From NCBI RefSeq assembly GCF_910596095.1, contig NC_056540.1, forward strand, positions 19,678,501 to 19,742,500: DNA of 64,000 nt, read 5' to 3'. The position numbers and the translations under genes were made by a program. This DNA is from Thunnus maccoyii. Taxonomy: Eukaryota > Chordata > Actinopteri > Scombriformes > Scombridae. Shown piece by piece: positions 12,040 to 24,450 of the stretch (the first letter of the stretch is position 1; each line of letters opens with the position of its first letter). The notes under the pieces are model-generated. The model worked only from the letters and a program-made list of their open reading frames with translations, was not told the DNA's origin and did no database searches.

Positions 12040-15000
12040 TCAAGTCCTCATGGCATCACACCTGGAAGCACAAAGAGAGGAAGGTTACAGCTTGAAATTG
12101 TTCGGATACAGGACTGACTCTCCAACCTTCAAATGCACATGACATGAGTCTTGTTTCTACTGTTAATTCTCTGAAGTGCAATAATGACATAAAAAGTTCT
12201 CTTCCATCCGTGTACTAAGAAAATACTGAAATCATAATGGACCCGGTCGCTGGTTTGTGCATCACAGCTGCACAATGGTGGTCTGTTGATTAAGTGGAAT
12301 AACACCGGACACTTCCAAACAGTCCAAATCAACATACATGGTCAACCTGCTGTACCACCTGAGTTACGCAGTCTCACTGCACCAAAACTTCAAGTAACTG
12401 ATAAACTGTCTAAACTGCAGAATCCTTCATTTGATTATTTAAAACAGGGGTGTATCTATGTAAGTGTATTTTGGCTATAACAAAGCAATGGGGAGATGCT
12501 CTGAAAGGAGTACATAGAGTTTAAATTTGTACTCAGCACTGATGTAGCGTAAGGATTGCATTTTTCTTAAGTTAAACTCACAAAAATGTACCTAAGTTGC
12601 TAAATCCTACAGTATCCACTGTTTGGAGCTCAGTTTTTTAAAATGTCTATTTTTTTAAATGTCTCATATTTTTTGGACAGACTATCTGTCTTGAATCTTC
12701 CCCCTATATTTGTATTGTTATGTTTTTGTTCGATATTGGTATGTTCAAAAACCAAAAAATAAAAACAGCTTAAAAAATTTCTTGACTTTACTTTTTTTTA
12801 AAGAATTTTTTTTGGCATTTTTTTTCTTTATTGGACAGTGAAGAGGCAGACAGGAAACAAGGGGAAAGAGAGATGGGTATGACATGCAACAGAAGTCCCT
12901 GAACCAGGGAACCCTTGAACCCTTGAACCAGGGATGTTGCGGTTATGTGGCATGTGCATTTACCATTCAGCTCTGAAACTTCTTTTTTTGTGTGTTTGCG
13001 TGTGGACTAACCTGCAGCGATGGGGGTTGAGCCTCCGGTTTTTCCGGCTGCAGCTCTCAGCAGTGATGGTACAGTGGCACTGGCACGATGTCGCGTCCAG
13101 TGCCCACTTCCTCCCTCTGCAGGGTTTACAACGAGGCCCCGGAGAGGGAGAGGGAGAGGGAGAAAGAGAAGGAGAGGGAGGGGGAGAGGGAGAGGGAGGG
13201 GGAGAGAGAAAGGGAGAGGAGCTGGTGGGAAGAAAGGATGGAGAAGGAGAGGGCGAGGGAGTAGTGGTTGGAGGGGCAGGGGTCCTGGATGGGAAAAGGG
13301 TATAAGAATGATTTGGTTATCTCCAGAATTTACTAATTCATTGATTATGTGTTGATGACTATTGATGGTGGTGCTAATGGAAAAGTAAAGGGAACATCAA
13401 AGTTCCTGAAGGGAACATGAATGTTTGTACCAAATTTTTTTTCGCAACCACACTGACGGTTGAGACATTTTATTCAAAATTACAAATGTCAACCTCATGG
13501 TGGTGCTAGAGGAAACGTCAGCGAATCATCAAAGTCAGCAGGATTCATCCTATGGGGACCATGAATGTCTGCAGCTAATTTCATGGCAGTCCATCTAACA
13601 GTTGTCGACATAAAGGGGTGATGCACTGAACAACAGACTCATATTGCTGTCACTAGAGCCTTGTTTAAACATCCACAGTCTGTAACAAACCCACACAGTG
13701 GAGAGTGTGGGAGACTGAAGTGAGGGTGACTAATGTGGGATCTGTTTCCTTTGCTGCTGACAGACTTTCTGCTCTTTCTGTCGATTGGGCTCTCTGTCGG
13801 TTGCCATGGCTAGTCTGCTAGTTTCCTATGAGGCCTTCAGTCTCTCCTCCAGATTCTCGGTACTTTCCCTCTGAGTCTGAGAAAGTTGCCTGCGTGAGTT
13901 GGTCCATTAACTGGAGCTGGTTCTGCCTCAGTCTTCCCGGGAAGCTGGCGGCTTTAATGAAGTTACTTAATGAGGCAGAGAGGGGCCATCTTTGTTCGGA
14001 TCCTGGTGACCACGCCTGCCGCTGGCATGGACAGAGAAGGTGGCATTTGGAAGCAAATTATACAGATTTCACCCCTGCCAGAGTCTGAATAAAGCTTGTT
14101 CTGAGTGATGGATGGGTGCTGAGGGACATCACACCAAAACCCAGCCACCTCTGGCCCCCAGGGCCGGACATGACTGACAGCAAAGTGGAGGGGGAAGAGC
14201 GTTAACTCCTTTTATTCTTCAGAATCATGGGAATCATGATTATCTCAACTCGTGTTTGAAGCTCCACCTGTTTCTCTCAGATCACAGTTTAACAGGTTAG
14301 TAGTTTCAAAATGTTCTTACTGTCCTTGAAAGCTTCTGAATTACCTTGTTCACAGCCTGAGTTGTGGATTATATCACATTACTGATGACAGTTCATGTTA
14401 AGCAACACTTGTATGCTGTATTAATGTGATTATGTAGCTTACTTATCTTATGTGTTCAGTATAAACAAAGGCGACTTCCATGAGTGAGTGTGTATCCTGT
14501 ACGTGTGTGTGTGTGTGTGTGTGTGTGCACGTGTGAGAGACCTTGAATAATGTGGCTGTAAAACAAATTGTCCTTCAGGAATAATGAAGACCAGATAACC
14601 TAGTTTTTTTTTTTCTAATCCAAACATTCTCACTCAGAGCGACATTATCTGGAAAATACTAACTAATATTTACTATAAGTGGAAAATTTATCCGAAGCTT
14701 TATGAGTAAAAAGTCTCTGACTAGCCTATTGAGTTAAAAAATGTGAGGTATGTAGTGAGTGTTCAACATACTCAGCTCTGATGGTTTCAGTCGTCATCTG
14801 TCTGGACATTCCCCTCAACTTTTTCTTGTTTTTTCTTGCTGGCTTCAGATGGGGCCTGAGAATTAAAAAAAATGTTTAGTTTTGACACCTGATTGAATTT
14901 AAATTTTTCAATTTGTATGAAACAACAAACACCAAACTAAAAACTTCTCCGTGCATCTACTGCGTGAATGTAACACATCCTTAAATGAACCCTATGCTCT

Positions 15001-16344
15001 ATGTCCTGATTGAATACTTGCTATGTTTTGTATTTTTCTTTACTTGATTAGGCAGCTTCTGATTTTAATCTTAATTTCGCCAGTTTCAGACGAATTTCTT
15101 AGGCAGCTGCTCTTGTTTACACAATAATTGAGAAGTTTGGCTTGTTTTGTGAAAAAAAAATGTTTTTGTTGGAAACACATGTTCTTATTCCTCTGAGTAA
15201 GGTTCCAAAAAATGTATTGTTTTGGTATTAGTACCAAAAATCAGATGTCATATCTGCACAAGTATTGTAAAAAAAACACAATATCCAGACCTAGTCCTCT
15301 ATTTTAAGTAAAAATTAAATTTTTATGAAATGCATAGCTTTTAAATTTGCCCCAAAACAAACATTTAGGCCTTTGAAATCTGAGCTAGATCTCCTTTTCA
15401 AAAACAGGAAGCTCAGAGTCATGATTTAGTGACTTTCCAGTAAGCTTGACATGCTTCACATTTTTGTCTGTAACTTCTTACATCACCATAATAGAGAAAA
15501 TGTATATTCTTAAAGTAACTTATGATGTTTGTTATCTGTGTTTTATTTCACATCTTTACCAAAACTTTGCATTATTTTTAATGTATCATATTGTAACATG
15601 TGTTCTGTTGTAGCGACTCAACAGAATGAAATTTAATTTGCAGTATCAGAGACAGAAGTTGACAAAAAGATTCACTATTTGAGAATCATTTAATGGTTTT
15701 GATACCAATATGTATATTTTTAAGGCTGCAATTTCTATTTCAGTTGTAGGATGAATCACTGACTTGAAGGCTCAAATAAACATGGATTATTATCTTATTA
15801 AATGTCCTGACAAAACGAAAATCAACGAAGGGGGCAACACAATGACATCTGTAGACTTTAGTAGACTTTATGGCTGCACTTTTTTGGGTCATGTCCATTT
15901 TGCCTGCAGTTAAACAAGCTCTGTCCACAATTTTCTGATCACTATCCTTCTTTTTAACATCTAGCCTTTACGAGAAAAAACAGTTTTACCTTATTGAACA
16001 CTGGTGCCCTCAACAGCAAAGTGCATCTGCCTGTAGATCTGTTTTTTGTTTTTACTGGTTTGTTTCCCTCTCTCTGTCTGATCTAATCTTCTGTAAACTA
16101 TATTAAACTATATCAAATTATGTGGACAGTGTTTACCAGCTTAGCTCTGACATTATTAACAGACTGTGCTGCTGCTGTTGTTGTCTTTGGAGCTCTAATT
16201 TACTATCATGGATGCGTGACTCTGCTTCGTCAGTCTGTGAGAGAGCACATGGCAGGGGAGATAAAATCATCACTATGGTGACAACAGGATGCGGGCTGTC
16301 CCAGGGGATGCTGGGAGAGAGTCACACAGATGCTAACTCACTGA

Positions 16345-16382
<38 letters not shown>

Positions 16383-19300
16383 CAAATATTCACACACATT
16401 TATATTAGAGAATGTACACTTGCATAAGTACATATTTAGCAAAACACACACACATATAAACCCTGGCTGAGGTGAAAAACAAAAGACGTACACACACATA
16501 CACACGTATACATTGGAATCCTTTATTTATGTCCACATCCTAACAGGAAGCAGGGGGACATAAACATTAAAGATGCAATCATGTATGAGGCACTCCGACA
16601 AACATCCAACAGGAGTTTCTGTTTCACAGTTCACAGCTGTCAGTCCAAGCTCACACTCAACAAAACTGGACATCAGGGCTGTTTCCTCCAGACAAAAAGG
16701 TTTCTTTACTCCTAGTATGTGTATATTGACCTAAAGTCTGAGGAGTGGAAACTTCAAACTAAATAGATAGGTAATTTGTCACATTTGCCACTTTTCATTT
16801 TTTCCCAGGGCGTAACCACGATGTTCTCTTCATGTTTTCAAACTCAACTATCTAATACAGGCTAAAAAGTTTAATGATTGTTGTGTGATAATGCACTTGT
16901 GGTAGTATATGTTACAAAAAGTGATTGTTTTTGAAATCTCTGTTGATGGCCTATTACAGTGACGGCAAATTGCAGTCGTCTGCAGAAAAGCCTCATATTT
17001 ATGGGTTCAACTATAATCAATGTCCCACTAGAAGTAAACTTGCTCCCACGCAACGTGAAAAGTAGTCTCACCAAGTTCAAAAAGGTTACTTTGAACCCCA
17101 AAAGACAATATTTCAATTTGAGTGCAAACCATATCTAGTTGGCTGATTTTGTTGGTATAAACACTCCAGATAAACAGTGAGAGTGACTATTGAATTTCAG
17201 TTTAAGCTCCAAAGCAAACACTGACATGCTGACATTAAATTGGTGATGCTGTTTGTATTTTGTAAAGGTCAGATGTTGGACTTTTTCACTTTTCCAGAAG
17301 AGTAATAAAAATGGTGGAAGCAATCCACATGACAGATAGTTTGAAATCAATTAATGCATGCTGGCCTCCGTTCATGACTATAAGAACAAGTAGCTCATAA
17401 CTGTGACCTCTTTGTACTACAACTGAATCTTTTAAGGGCGACTTGGATTTCACTCATCTGACGACCTCCTCCTCCTCCTCAATAACACCATCAGCAGAAT
17501 AATGAGTGCATCATTAGGGCAGAAATTGAACATGTGTTGCTAGACAGGGTTTTATAAAGTCATTAGAGGTATGGCGCACAAGATTTCACAACTTAACACC
17601 CAATTAAACACACACAAACAACAGCAGGTATATTAAAACCCTGAAGGGAAGAGAGAAAGGACAGGAGGGGGTGTTACCTTGTAGTTGGCGTCAGCTGGAA
17701 TTGTTCTTTTAATCTGCACACAGATAAAACAGATCGTGTTAGTATAAAGGTGAACGAACAACAGGTACACCGTGCTTCTGTTCCTTTGTGCAGAGACATT
17801 AAGAGTGTGTTTTTATTACCTGCACTCACACTGGCTGTGCTCGATGAAGGGCAGTTCAACGAGCTCGTGTCTCATGAAGGAGGTCCTCATCAGCTGCACA
17901 CAAATCAGAAAACAATCGTGTTTAACTGCAAACATCCTTTCACTGTTTTCAACATTAATCGTCTATTTTTTACAGTGAAGTTGTGTGTGTACCTCCATGG
18001 TGAGTGTGTGCGTGAGCAAGGGAACACACTCCATGGCCTCGTCGGCACAGCAGCCGCCACATCTCCTCACCGACACGCAGGATGGGACGAAGAGGTGGTG
18101 TGTCTCCCCCGGCAATTCCCGCCAAACCTCCACCAGAGTGTCCCGAGGCTCACAGCCGCTCCGCGAGTACACCTCCAACCACCGCCGCACTGATGGAGAG
18201 ACAAAGACAAACTGCATGTTTTAATTTTTCTCTTTCAGCTCCGTGAAGTGCTGTAAGAGTCTGTGTAGAAACAGGGAGCATACCTTCTCGAGCTTCTCTG
18301 GATTTGGGGGAATCGGCCGGTCGCCAGTGAGCAAGCTGGAGGGAGAAATAAAAGTAATAAAAAAGTTAATGTGAAGTTAAGTTCAGGGTTTCTTGGTTGA
18401 GTTGACCTATTAGATTTATTTAGCAGAGCACTTACAGGTCATACAAGTTAGTTAAAATTTGAAATAAAAGAGAGTGAAACTGAAGCAAAACCAGTGATAC
18501 AGCGACTGGTTAGTAGGAGAGTAAATGATGACTTCCAGTGAGTCATCATCATAGAAAAACAATAGTTTCCAATACTTAAAATATCCTGATATACTAATAT
18601 ATATATCCTAATATAACCTCAATGTGTTGGAAGCTGATTTACATGATTTATACTATCAATTTATGCAATATGTCAACATATATACCCAAACTAAAAGTTT
18701 TGAATTAGCTAAATTTGCTTTCCACCAAATATTCTGAAAAAAATGTATGTACATGATCAAATATCAACCAGAACACAACAAACTGAGATTGATTAATTAT
18801 ATTCAATGACAAAAAATTAGATTAAATCAAGTTAAAGTAAAATTTTGTGAGAAAATGTGTTATAAAGTGAGTAAAATCCATGAACACATGATGCCAATAG
18901 TACCATAATTTACCCTAAAAGATTTTCCCAGACTGACTTCACATGCTGAAGAATGTCAGTTTCACGCATAGACTGTAAAAAATAATGAACATGGCCACCA
19001 TGACGTCACCCATTGGTTTGTGGACTCCTGTTTTGAAGCCTCGACTTTGCATTTTGACTGTCGCCATCTTGGATTTTTGGAACCAGAAGTGACCATATTT
19101 GGACAAGCGGCAGGAGCTGACCGTAATGCTAGCTGCTAGCTTGATTAGCACAGTGCATTTACAATCCATGGTTAACTGTGATAAAGCTAATGCTTTGCTT
19201 TAAAAAAAAAAAAGTATTTATTGGAAAAAAATGGAAAATCCGACTCCTTAGAGGGTCTTTTAGTGCAACTGAAGGCTGAACAAGACTTTTTTAGGCCACC

Positions 19301-21025
19301 AAAATGTTACATTTAACTTTCATGAACTGAAAACACAGTGAAATAGCGATGGCTACGCCGATACTGTGAATCTGGGGTTACGCCATGGTTACGTTACCTA
19401 ACCAACATTGTCACTGTGGTAGCACCTGTCACTCAAAGCGACCACGCCCTTAATTAGGCATAACTTTAAGCCTTGATAAAATTTAAACGAGTGAGTTATA
19501 TATAAAAACAAATCACCCCCTGTACAGTTGTCATGAACGGGGAAATTAGCTATAGAAACCAAAACTGTTTTTTGCACCAGGCTGTAAACCTGTTTATTTC
19601 AGCTGTAAAGTTCAGCGTCTATAGGGATTGACTCGCTTTTGGAGCCAGCCTCAAGTGTCCATTCAAGGAACTGCACTTTTGGGTACTTAACACGTTGGCT
19701 TCACTTTCCAGCCCCAGAGGTTGCCACTTAGTTTCAAGATGTGTGATATTTATTTAAACCTTCATTAACTGATTTTTTGGCCACTTGGGGGCAGCGGAAA
19801 CAATTTGTGAACACTGATATATTTTAAGTTGATATGGTGGACTTGTTGCTTCTTTACAGATCCAGCAGGTATGGAGCAACATTATCATTTCACTTTCTTT
19901 TAGCTCTGTTTTTTTAATCTCTACCAACTCTTGAGGGAAATATCTAGCTCTTTAGTTGTTAAATGCTCTATATTCACCAGCTAGTCTACAGCTAACTGTG
20001 TCTGTTTGCGGTTTGGTGATGAGCAGGTAGTTTACAGTGGGTTTTTAGAGGTTTTTCTCTCAAAACAGTTGCCTGCTGTGGCCGAAAATAACATTATGAG
20101 AGCGCTGAGAATGAACCAAAACAGAAAAATTCCAGCCGGACAGCTAAACAATGAGCTGAAATTCGCTATAAAGCTCAATAAAGCTGAGGGAAGCTACAGA
20201 GTCAGGTGATAATTCTCTCAACACTAAAATGTCATTTATAGCCTCTTTAAGTCATAAAGTCAGTACAAATAAGATCACATATATCTGCTGTCATTAATCA
20301 CCAAATAACACCATCATTATATCATGTATTGCTCAATGACTAATATTATTGAGCAATTAGCAGCAACCTCCTGTTTGACATTGTTTCAAAAGTTGACTCA
20401 TACCAACTGTTATTAGATAGATAGAAATGTTAGATTACAGAGGATTATTTCACACATTTCCTTTTTCTCTGAATACGCAAAGCTCAGTAATTTATGACGA
20501 TAAATCAGAAGAACAAAAGATGGAAGGAAGAGGCCTCATTTTAGGCTCTGTCATGAAATAGTTTCTGCATGGATGGAGTCCATCGTATTGAAATTATCTT
20601 TACTCAAAACAACCCTTTTTTTCAACTCTATGATTCTGTCTGTGGAAGGGAGCCGCTGGGTTTGTGTACCTGCTACCTTTGCCCTCAAGTCTATTAGCTG
20701 ATTATGGTGCTTGAAACACTTTCAGTAGCTCTGCGGTGGGAGATAGTGAGAGTTTCTGCCACTGGATTTCTCACCAACAAACTGTTACAGTTCAATCAGT
20801 GAGACACGGACGACTATTTTATAAAGTGACCCAAAGAAAACCAAATACTGCAGCTTGTGTGGCATAAAGGTTTTGTTCTGACAGCTGTTTCAGTTCAATG
20901 TGTTTTTTTCCTCTTTTAGTTTGTTTGTATATCAGTTCATCTTACTTTTCACACACATTTGATTTCCTATAGTCAGCTCTGGGAGGGAAAAACACACACA
21001 GAGAGACTGCATTTTATAACTTTAT

Positions 21026-21081
<56 letters not shown>

Positions 21082-21180
21082 CGTTATTGCGTTTATATGT
21101 GTGTGTGTGAAGACCAAGGCCACTTGTAAGGGAATGTAGACTTTGTCCAGTTGCCCCCCTTTAACTGCTCCACCCCCTTC

Positions 21181-21231
<51 letters not shown>

Positions 21232-21373
21232 GTTTGGCCCACATTGATTCTGAGTTAAGCTACGATTGAGGCCATTTTGTGACGAGTAGGATGTTGTGTG
21301 TGTTGTTTCTGTATGAGCCTTTGAGACGGAGCTGAGATTACCTCCTTTTGGCAGCTACATCTGCCAGGAGCTG

Positions 21374-21433
<60 letters not shown>

Positions 21434-21544
21434 GAGTGCCAGCCCGGTGCCATCTGCAATGGTACTGCTGTCTGTCTACTGTCTAACACGTCAAGCTGCT
21501 CCCAGAGCACACTGTGTGTACAGCCAAGTGTGTGTGTGTGTGTA

Positions 21545-21607
<63 letters not shown>

Positions 21608-23582
21608 GTGTGTGAGACAGAGATAGGGAGAAATATCCAACCCTGCAGCTATATACCATCTCTCCCACACCCAGCGTCATCGCTATACCGCAGGAAAATG
21701 ATGACCCCTTTTCTAAATTAGCTGTCAGAGAAGCAGACAGCATGAAAGCAGAGAGTCCCGGGTGTGAGACGGTGGCTGTGAGCAGCAGGTGAAGAAGCTT
21801 TTTCAGCGCACGCTGCTGTGTGCCATGTAGCGTCTAGGATGATGAATCACTAAAACATACAGTATACAGCAGCTCAAAGTCAGAGCTGGATCCCACACCG
21901 CCTCAGAGCACTGCTTGTTCCTGATAGAAGTCTCCAGACATAAATAAAACACCAACACATGCAGGTCTCTGTATATATGTGTGTGAGACCATATGTCACA
22001 TTAGAGGAACATGTCACAACAACCACTGAACATTTTTAATGAATCTTAATTATAATTAGCGTCTTTTTAAATGAAACAAAACAAAATAACAAGAATTAGA
22101 AAGAATAACTGGAGCCAGTGTCTAAAGAGGCATCATGTATAAGCTGTAATTAATGGTTTTATTACTAATTCTTTATATATTGGTTATAAAGCATTGATTA
22201 GAACAACTTTCGGGTTCCCAGGTTGTGGAAAAATCCTCGTCCAACATGTCACTTGCTTTGTCTTTTTAGTCTACTTGGACTGGACTGGTGGTTGATATTA
22301 ATAACTTACAGGAATAGTTTGACATTGGAAAATATGCTTATTTGCTTTCTTGCTGAGAGTTGGAAGAGAAAATTGACACCATCCTCATATCTGTCCGTTA
22401 AATATGAAGCTAATAACTGCCAAATTAGCTTAGCTTAGCTCAAAAACTGGAAACAGCAAACAAATGGCAACAAAATATGAACAGTGGCACCTTTAAAACT
22501 CACTAATTAATATATCTTGTTTGTTTAATTTGTGCAAAAAAAAAACTATGTCTAAAACTGACAATTTGCCATTGTATGGAGGTTTATGTGCCAGGCTATT
22601 TCGACCAGTTGCCAGGCAACCAGTGTGGACTTCAGGAAGTTACTGGTCCTAGCCAAAAAAAATATTGTTTTTACTCTTTGTTTTTTTGTACAGATTAAAC
22701 AAACGAGATTAAACATGTTGATAACTGAGCTTCAGAGGTACTACTAGCTACTCTCCCCCTTGTTTCCAGTATTTATGCTAAATTAAGCCAACTGAAGTGG
22801 TATCAATCTTCTCATCTGGCCAAGATCTCAGTAAGAAAACATATTTCCCCACAAAAATTCCCAACTATTTCTTTCATATTAATGTTGCTCATGAATGTAT
22901 TTCTGCTTCAGATGTCCTGCAGCTCTTTTCAGGAGGATAAGTGGTTTAATCAGTCCATTATTGGGGTTTTCCTGATCAATTAAACAGCTAGATAGATAAA
23001 AAGGCAAAGCAAGTGTCATGCTGGAGGAGGTTTTTGTACAATCTGGCAACTTCACCGTTCTTATGAATGGCTTATCTCATATATATAAAGTATTAGCCAG
23101 CCTAAAATATTGATCAAACATTAATGAAGTGATTAATTACAGCTTATAAACTTGAAAGTGGAACCAAATTCACAGTGAAAGGAGACATTAAACACCATAA
23201 ATGTCACTATAAAACAATTACTAAGCGCCACAGACAGTGCCAAACATGCTACAGGACTAATATAGTTAATTATATTATAGTTTGTCTGTCACTGGACCTG
23301 AAGTGACAGGTGTCATTGACCTACAGGATAACTTCCACAATGTTCCCCACAGACAAAATCCATACATTAAGGCTGTTTTTTTCTTTTAAATGCCAATCAA
23401 GTGGTCACCATTATAAGCTGGTAAAAAGCTAACAGGCCTCATGGCTGATGGCAGGCTGACCACTTCAGACATGCAGTCTTTTGAGGTCAATGGTCCATAC
23501 ATACCTTGGCGTGGGACGTCGGTATTCTGGTGAGCAGCAGGAATTGAAACATTCCTAGAATAACTTGAAGCATAATCCCCAT
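12040..23582 (-). CDS. vegfb: Vascular endothelial growth factor B
   Basis: Secreted cystine-knot growth factor of the PDGF/VEGF family; mammalian VEGF-B binds VEGFR1 and neuropilin-1. Coding exons on the minus strand are 23505-23582, 18284-18335, 17993-18189, 17820-17893, 17678-17713, 13012-13116 and 12040-12061. All have GT/AG ends, and together they total 564 nt (187 aa). The 52-bp and 197-bp second and third exons equal the lengths I know for VEGFA. Residues 1-26 form a signal peptide ending in HAK before the first splice, as in VEGFA. The knot domain covers about 44-134 with [15 protein letters not shown] at 79-93 and Cys at 56, 81, 87, 90, 91, 98, 131 and 133. The C-terminal domain keeps CxCxC (157-161), Cys168 and Cys180/182, but lacks the CxxC pair of VEGF-A/B. 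Assignment to B rather than A or PlGF rests mainly on the dnajc4-nudt22 neighbourhood. Which of the two teleost vegfb paralogues it is cannot be told. Confidence 0.93.
12786..12980 (-). repeat. tRNA-derived SINE in vegfb last intron
   Basis: On the minus strand a tRNA-like head (about 12980 down to 12905) is followed by a unique body and an A-rich tail (about 12786-12830, seen as T-rich on plus). The head includes a GGTTC-type B-box region read through 'gaaccaggga' on plus. The body phrase 'gacaggaaacaaggggaaagag' type is a widespread teleost repeat. The head resembles the fragment at 59383-59450. It lies about 30 bp from the 5' splice site of the 105-bp vegfb exon. Confidence 0.55.
13139..13263. 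repeat. (GAGAGG)n purine tract upstream of vegfb exon 6
   Basis: About 125 nt of almost pure purine on plus, built from GAGAGGG, GAGAAAG and GAGGGG units. On the vegfb transcript strand it is a long CU-rich tract ending about 22 nt before the 3' splice site of exon 13012-13116. Open frames through it on plus (Gly/Arg/Glu-rich) are artefacts. Confidence 0.9.
13330..13650. repeat. Diverged dispersed repeat in vegfb intron
   Basis: Contains 'ttcatggcagtccatctaac' and 'tggtggtgctagaggaaac'-type text, which I recognise as a common teleost interspersed repeat. It is intronic and has no coding potential. Confidence 0.4.
14503..14528. repeat. (GT)n microsatellite
   Basis: A short GT dinucleotide run inside the 4.56-kb vegfb intron between exons 17678-17713 and 13012-13116. 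Confidence 0.9.
16351..16378. repeat. (CA)n microsatellite
   Basis: A perfect CA run of about 14 units within the same vegfb intron. More scattered CA-rich sequence follows to about 16510. Confidence 0.9.
18937..20230. repeat. Dispersed repeats in vegfb intron 1
   Basis: Positions about 18970-19680 contain 'accatgacgtcacccattgg' and nearby text typical of a teleost repeat. Positions about 19770-20225 are clearly similar to 51945-52435: both have 'ggccact...ggggcag', 'gagcaggtagt' and 'gaaccaaaa' in the same order. No exon was identified here. Confidence 0.55.
21029..21077. repeat. (CA)n microsatellite, first of a cluster
   Basis: A perfect CA run of about 24 units in vegfb intron 1. It is the first of four dinucleotide arrays within 590 bp. 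Confidence 0.97.
21182..21231. repeat. (CA)n microsatellite, second of a cluster
   Basis: A perfect CA run of about 24 units. A short (GT)n stretch at about 21100-21110 lies between it and the first array. Confidence 0.97.
21375..21431. repeat. (CA)n microsatellite, third of a cluster
   Basis: A perfect CA run of about 28 units, the longest uninterrupted one in the window. Confidence 0.97.
21528..21615. repeat. (GT)n microsatellite with TATG interruptions
   Basis: About 88 nt of GT with several GTAT variants. It is opposite in strand sense to the three CA arrays before it, so it can pair with them in single-stranded form. Confidence 0.97.
22290..22870. repeat. Dispersed repeat, copy 2
   Basis: Same family and orientation as 8920-9485, with matching text in the same order (for example 'atttgctttctt' near the start and the 'gagcttcagaggtact' phrase). 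It lies within vegfb intron 1. Confidence 0.6.
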
Positions 23583-24049
23583 TGTGCAGGAGTCCAAGGG
23601 GCACGCAAAAAATATTTTTGGACCAATCCAAAAAAAAAAAAAGCAAAGAAAAAAAAACAAAAGAAGGTGTCTGTCTGTCTGTCTGTCGCCTCTGTGCTCG
23701 ATCAAAGACGCAGAAATCCCGCTTTCATTCTCCAGTCTCCCTTCCTTGAAAGGACACCCAGGGTGGCATCTTCAGTGCTGCAGGAACAACTTTTATCTTG
23801 TTGCATTTAAGATTATATGATAATCTGAGCTATTGCAGACTAAACCTAAACTCTACTGATAGTTTGTTATAATATCTTTATCAGTGAGACACTGGATTGT
23901 TGTCTGGAGCTTTTTTTTTTATCTGCTTGCAGTATAATTTAACTGTAAATGTGCCACTCTTGAGTCATCATTAAATATCCAACCGTGACCCCAGAATCCA
24001 GATATTTTGGTGACACTTGTGTCAACTTTGAGTGATGCCTCCTTACATT

Positions 24050-24450
24050 TATTTTCAGGGTACCGTCAGTATGCTGGTCCTGATCCCATGAAACCGGTCA
24101 GGGGGGTCCGGGGGTGGTGTGACTGGAGGATCATCCAGACTCCCGCTGAAACGTGGTGCGATTATAAAATCCTGTGTGCGGGTGAAAAAAAAAATCACAT
24201 CATCCAGCTACAGGACGTTTCTCCGGTAAAGATCCGACGCTTTGGCCCGACGTGCAGAGGGACAGTGCCGCATATTCCGCTGCCCGGCTCGGTCACAGTC
24301 TCTCCACACTGTCGCTCCCACTGAAAACGTGACGTTTTCCCTCCAGGCGCATCTTTCCGTTTTTTATCCTCTTATACATGAAGCTAGAATAAAATCCTCT
24401 GCCGTGTAGTGCGGCTACAGCAGAGCCAGCAGAGCCAGTCCGCAGACAGA
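24050..24450 (-). promoter_or_regulatory. Candidate upstream regulatory region of vegfb
   Basis: This stretch is GC- and CpG-richer than its surroundings and lies 470-870 bp upstream of the vegfb start codon (23582, minus). It holds several ACGTG cores (for example near 24150, 24250 and 24327), which is the core of hypoxia-response elements. It also holds a 17-nt near-palindrome at 24323-24339. The transcription start is not visible, so a promoter role is inferred from position and composition only. Confidence 0.35.

Noticed and set aside
13020-13355. Open frames rich in Gly, Arg and Glu on the plus strand
   Set aside because: They are read straight through the (GAGAGG)n purine tract and lie antisense to a confirmed vegfb exon and its pyrimidine tract.
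21348-21743. Open frames of alternating Thr-His or Val-Cys
   Set aside because: Translations of (CA)n and (GT)n microsatellites.
17678-23582. PlGF or VEGF-A instead of VEGF-B
   Set aside because: The knot domain alone does not decide it. The adjacent dnajc4 and nudt22 match the human VEGFB neighbourhood, and the C-terminal domain lacks the exon 6a-type basic insert of VEGF-A.
24007-24324. 105-codon open frame upstream of vegfb on the plus strand
   Set aside because: GC-rich stretch with no domain and no matching flanking exon; better explained as promoter-proximal sequence.
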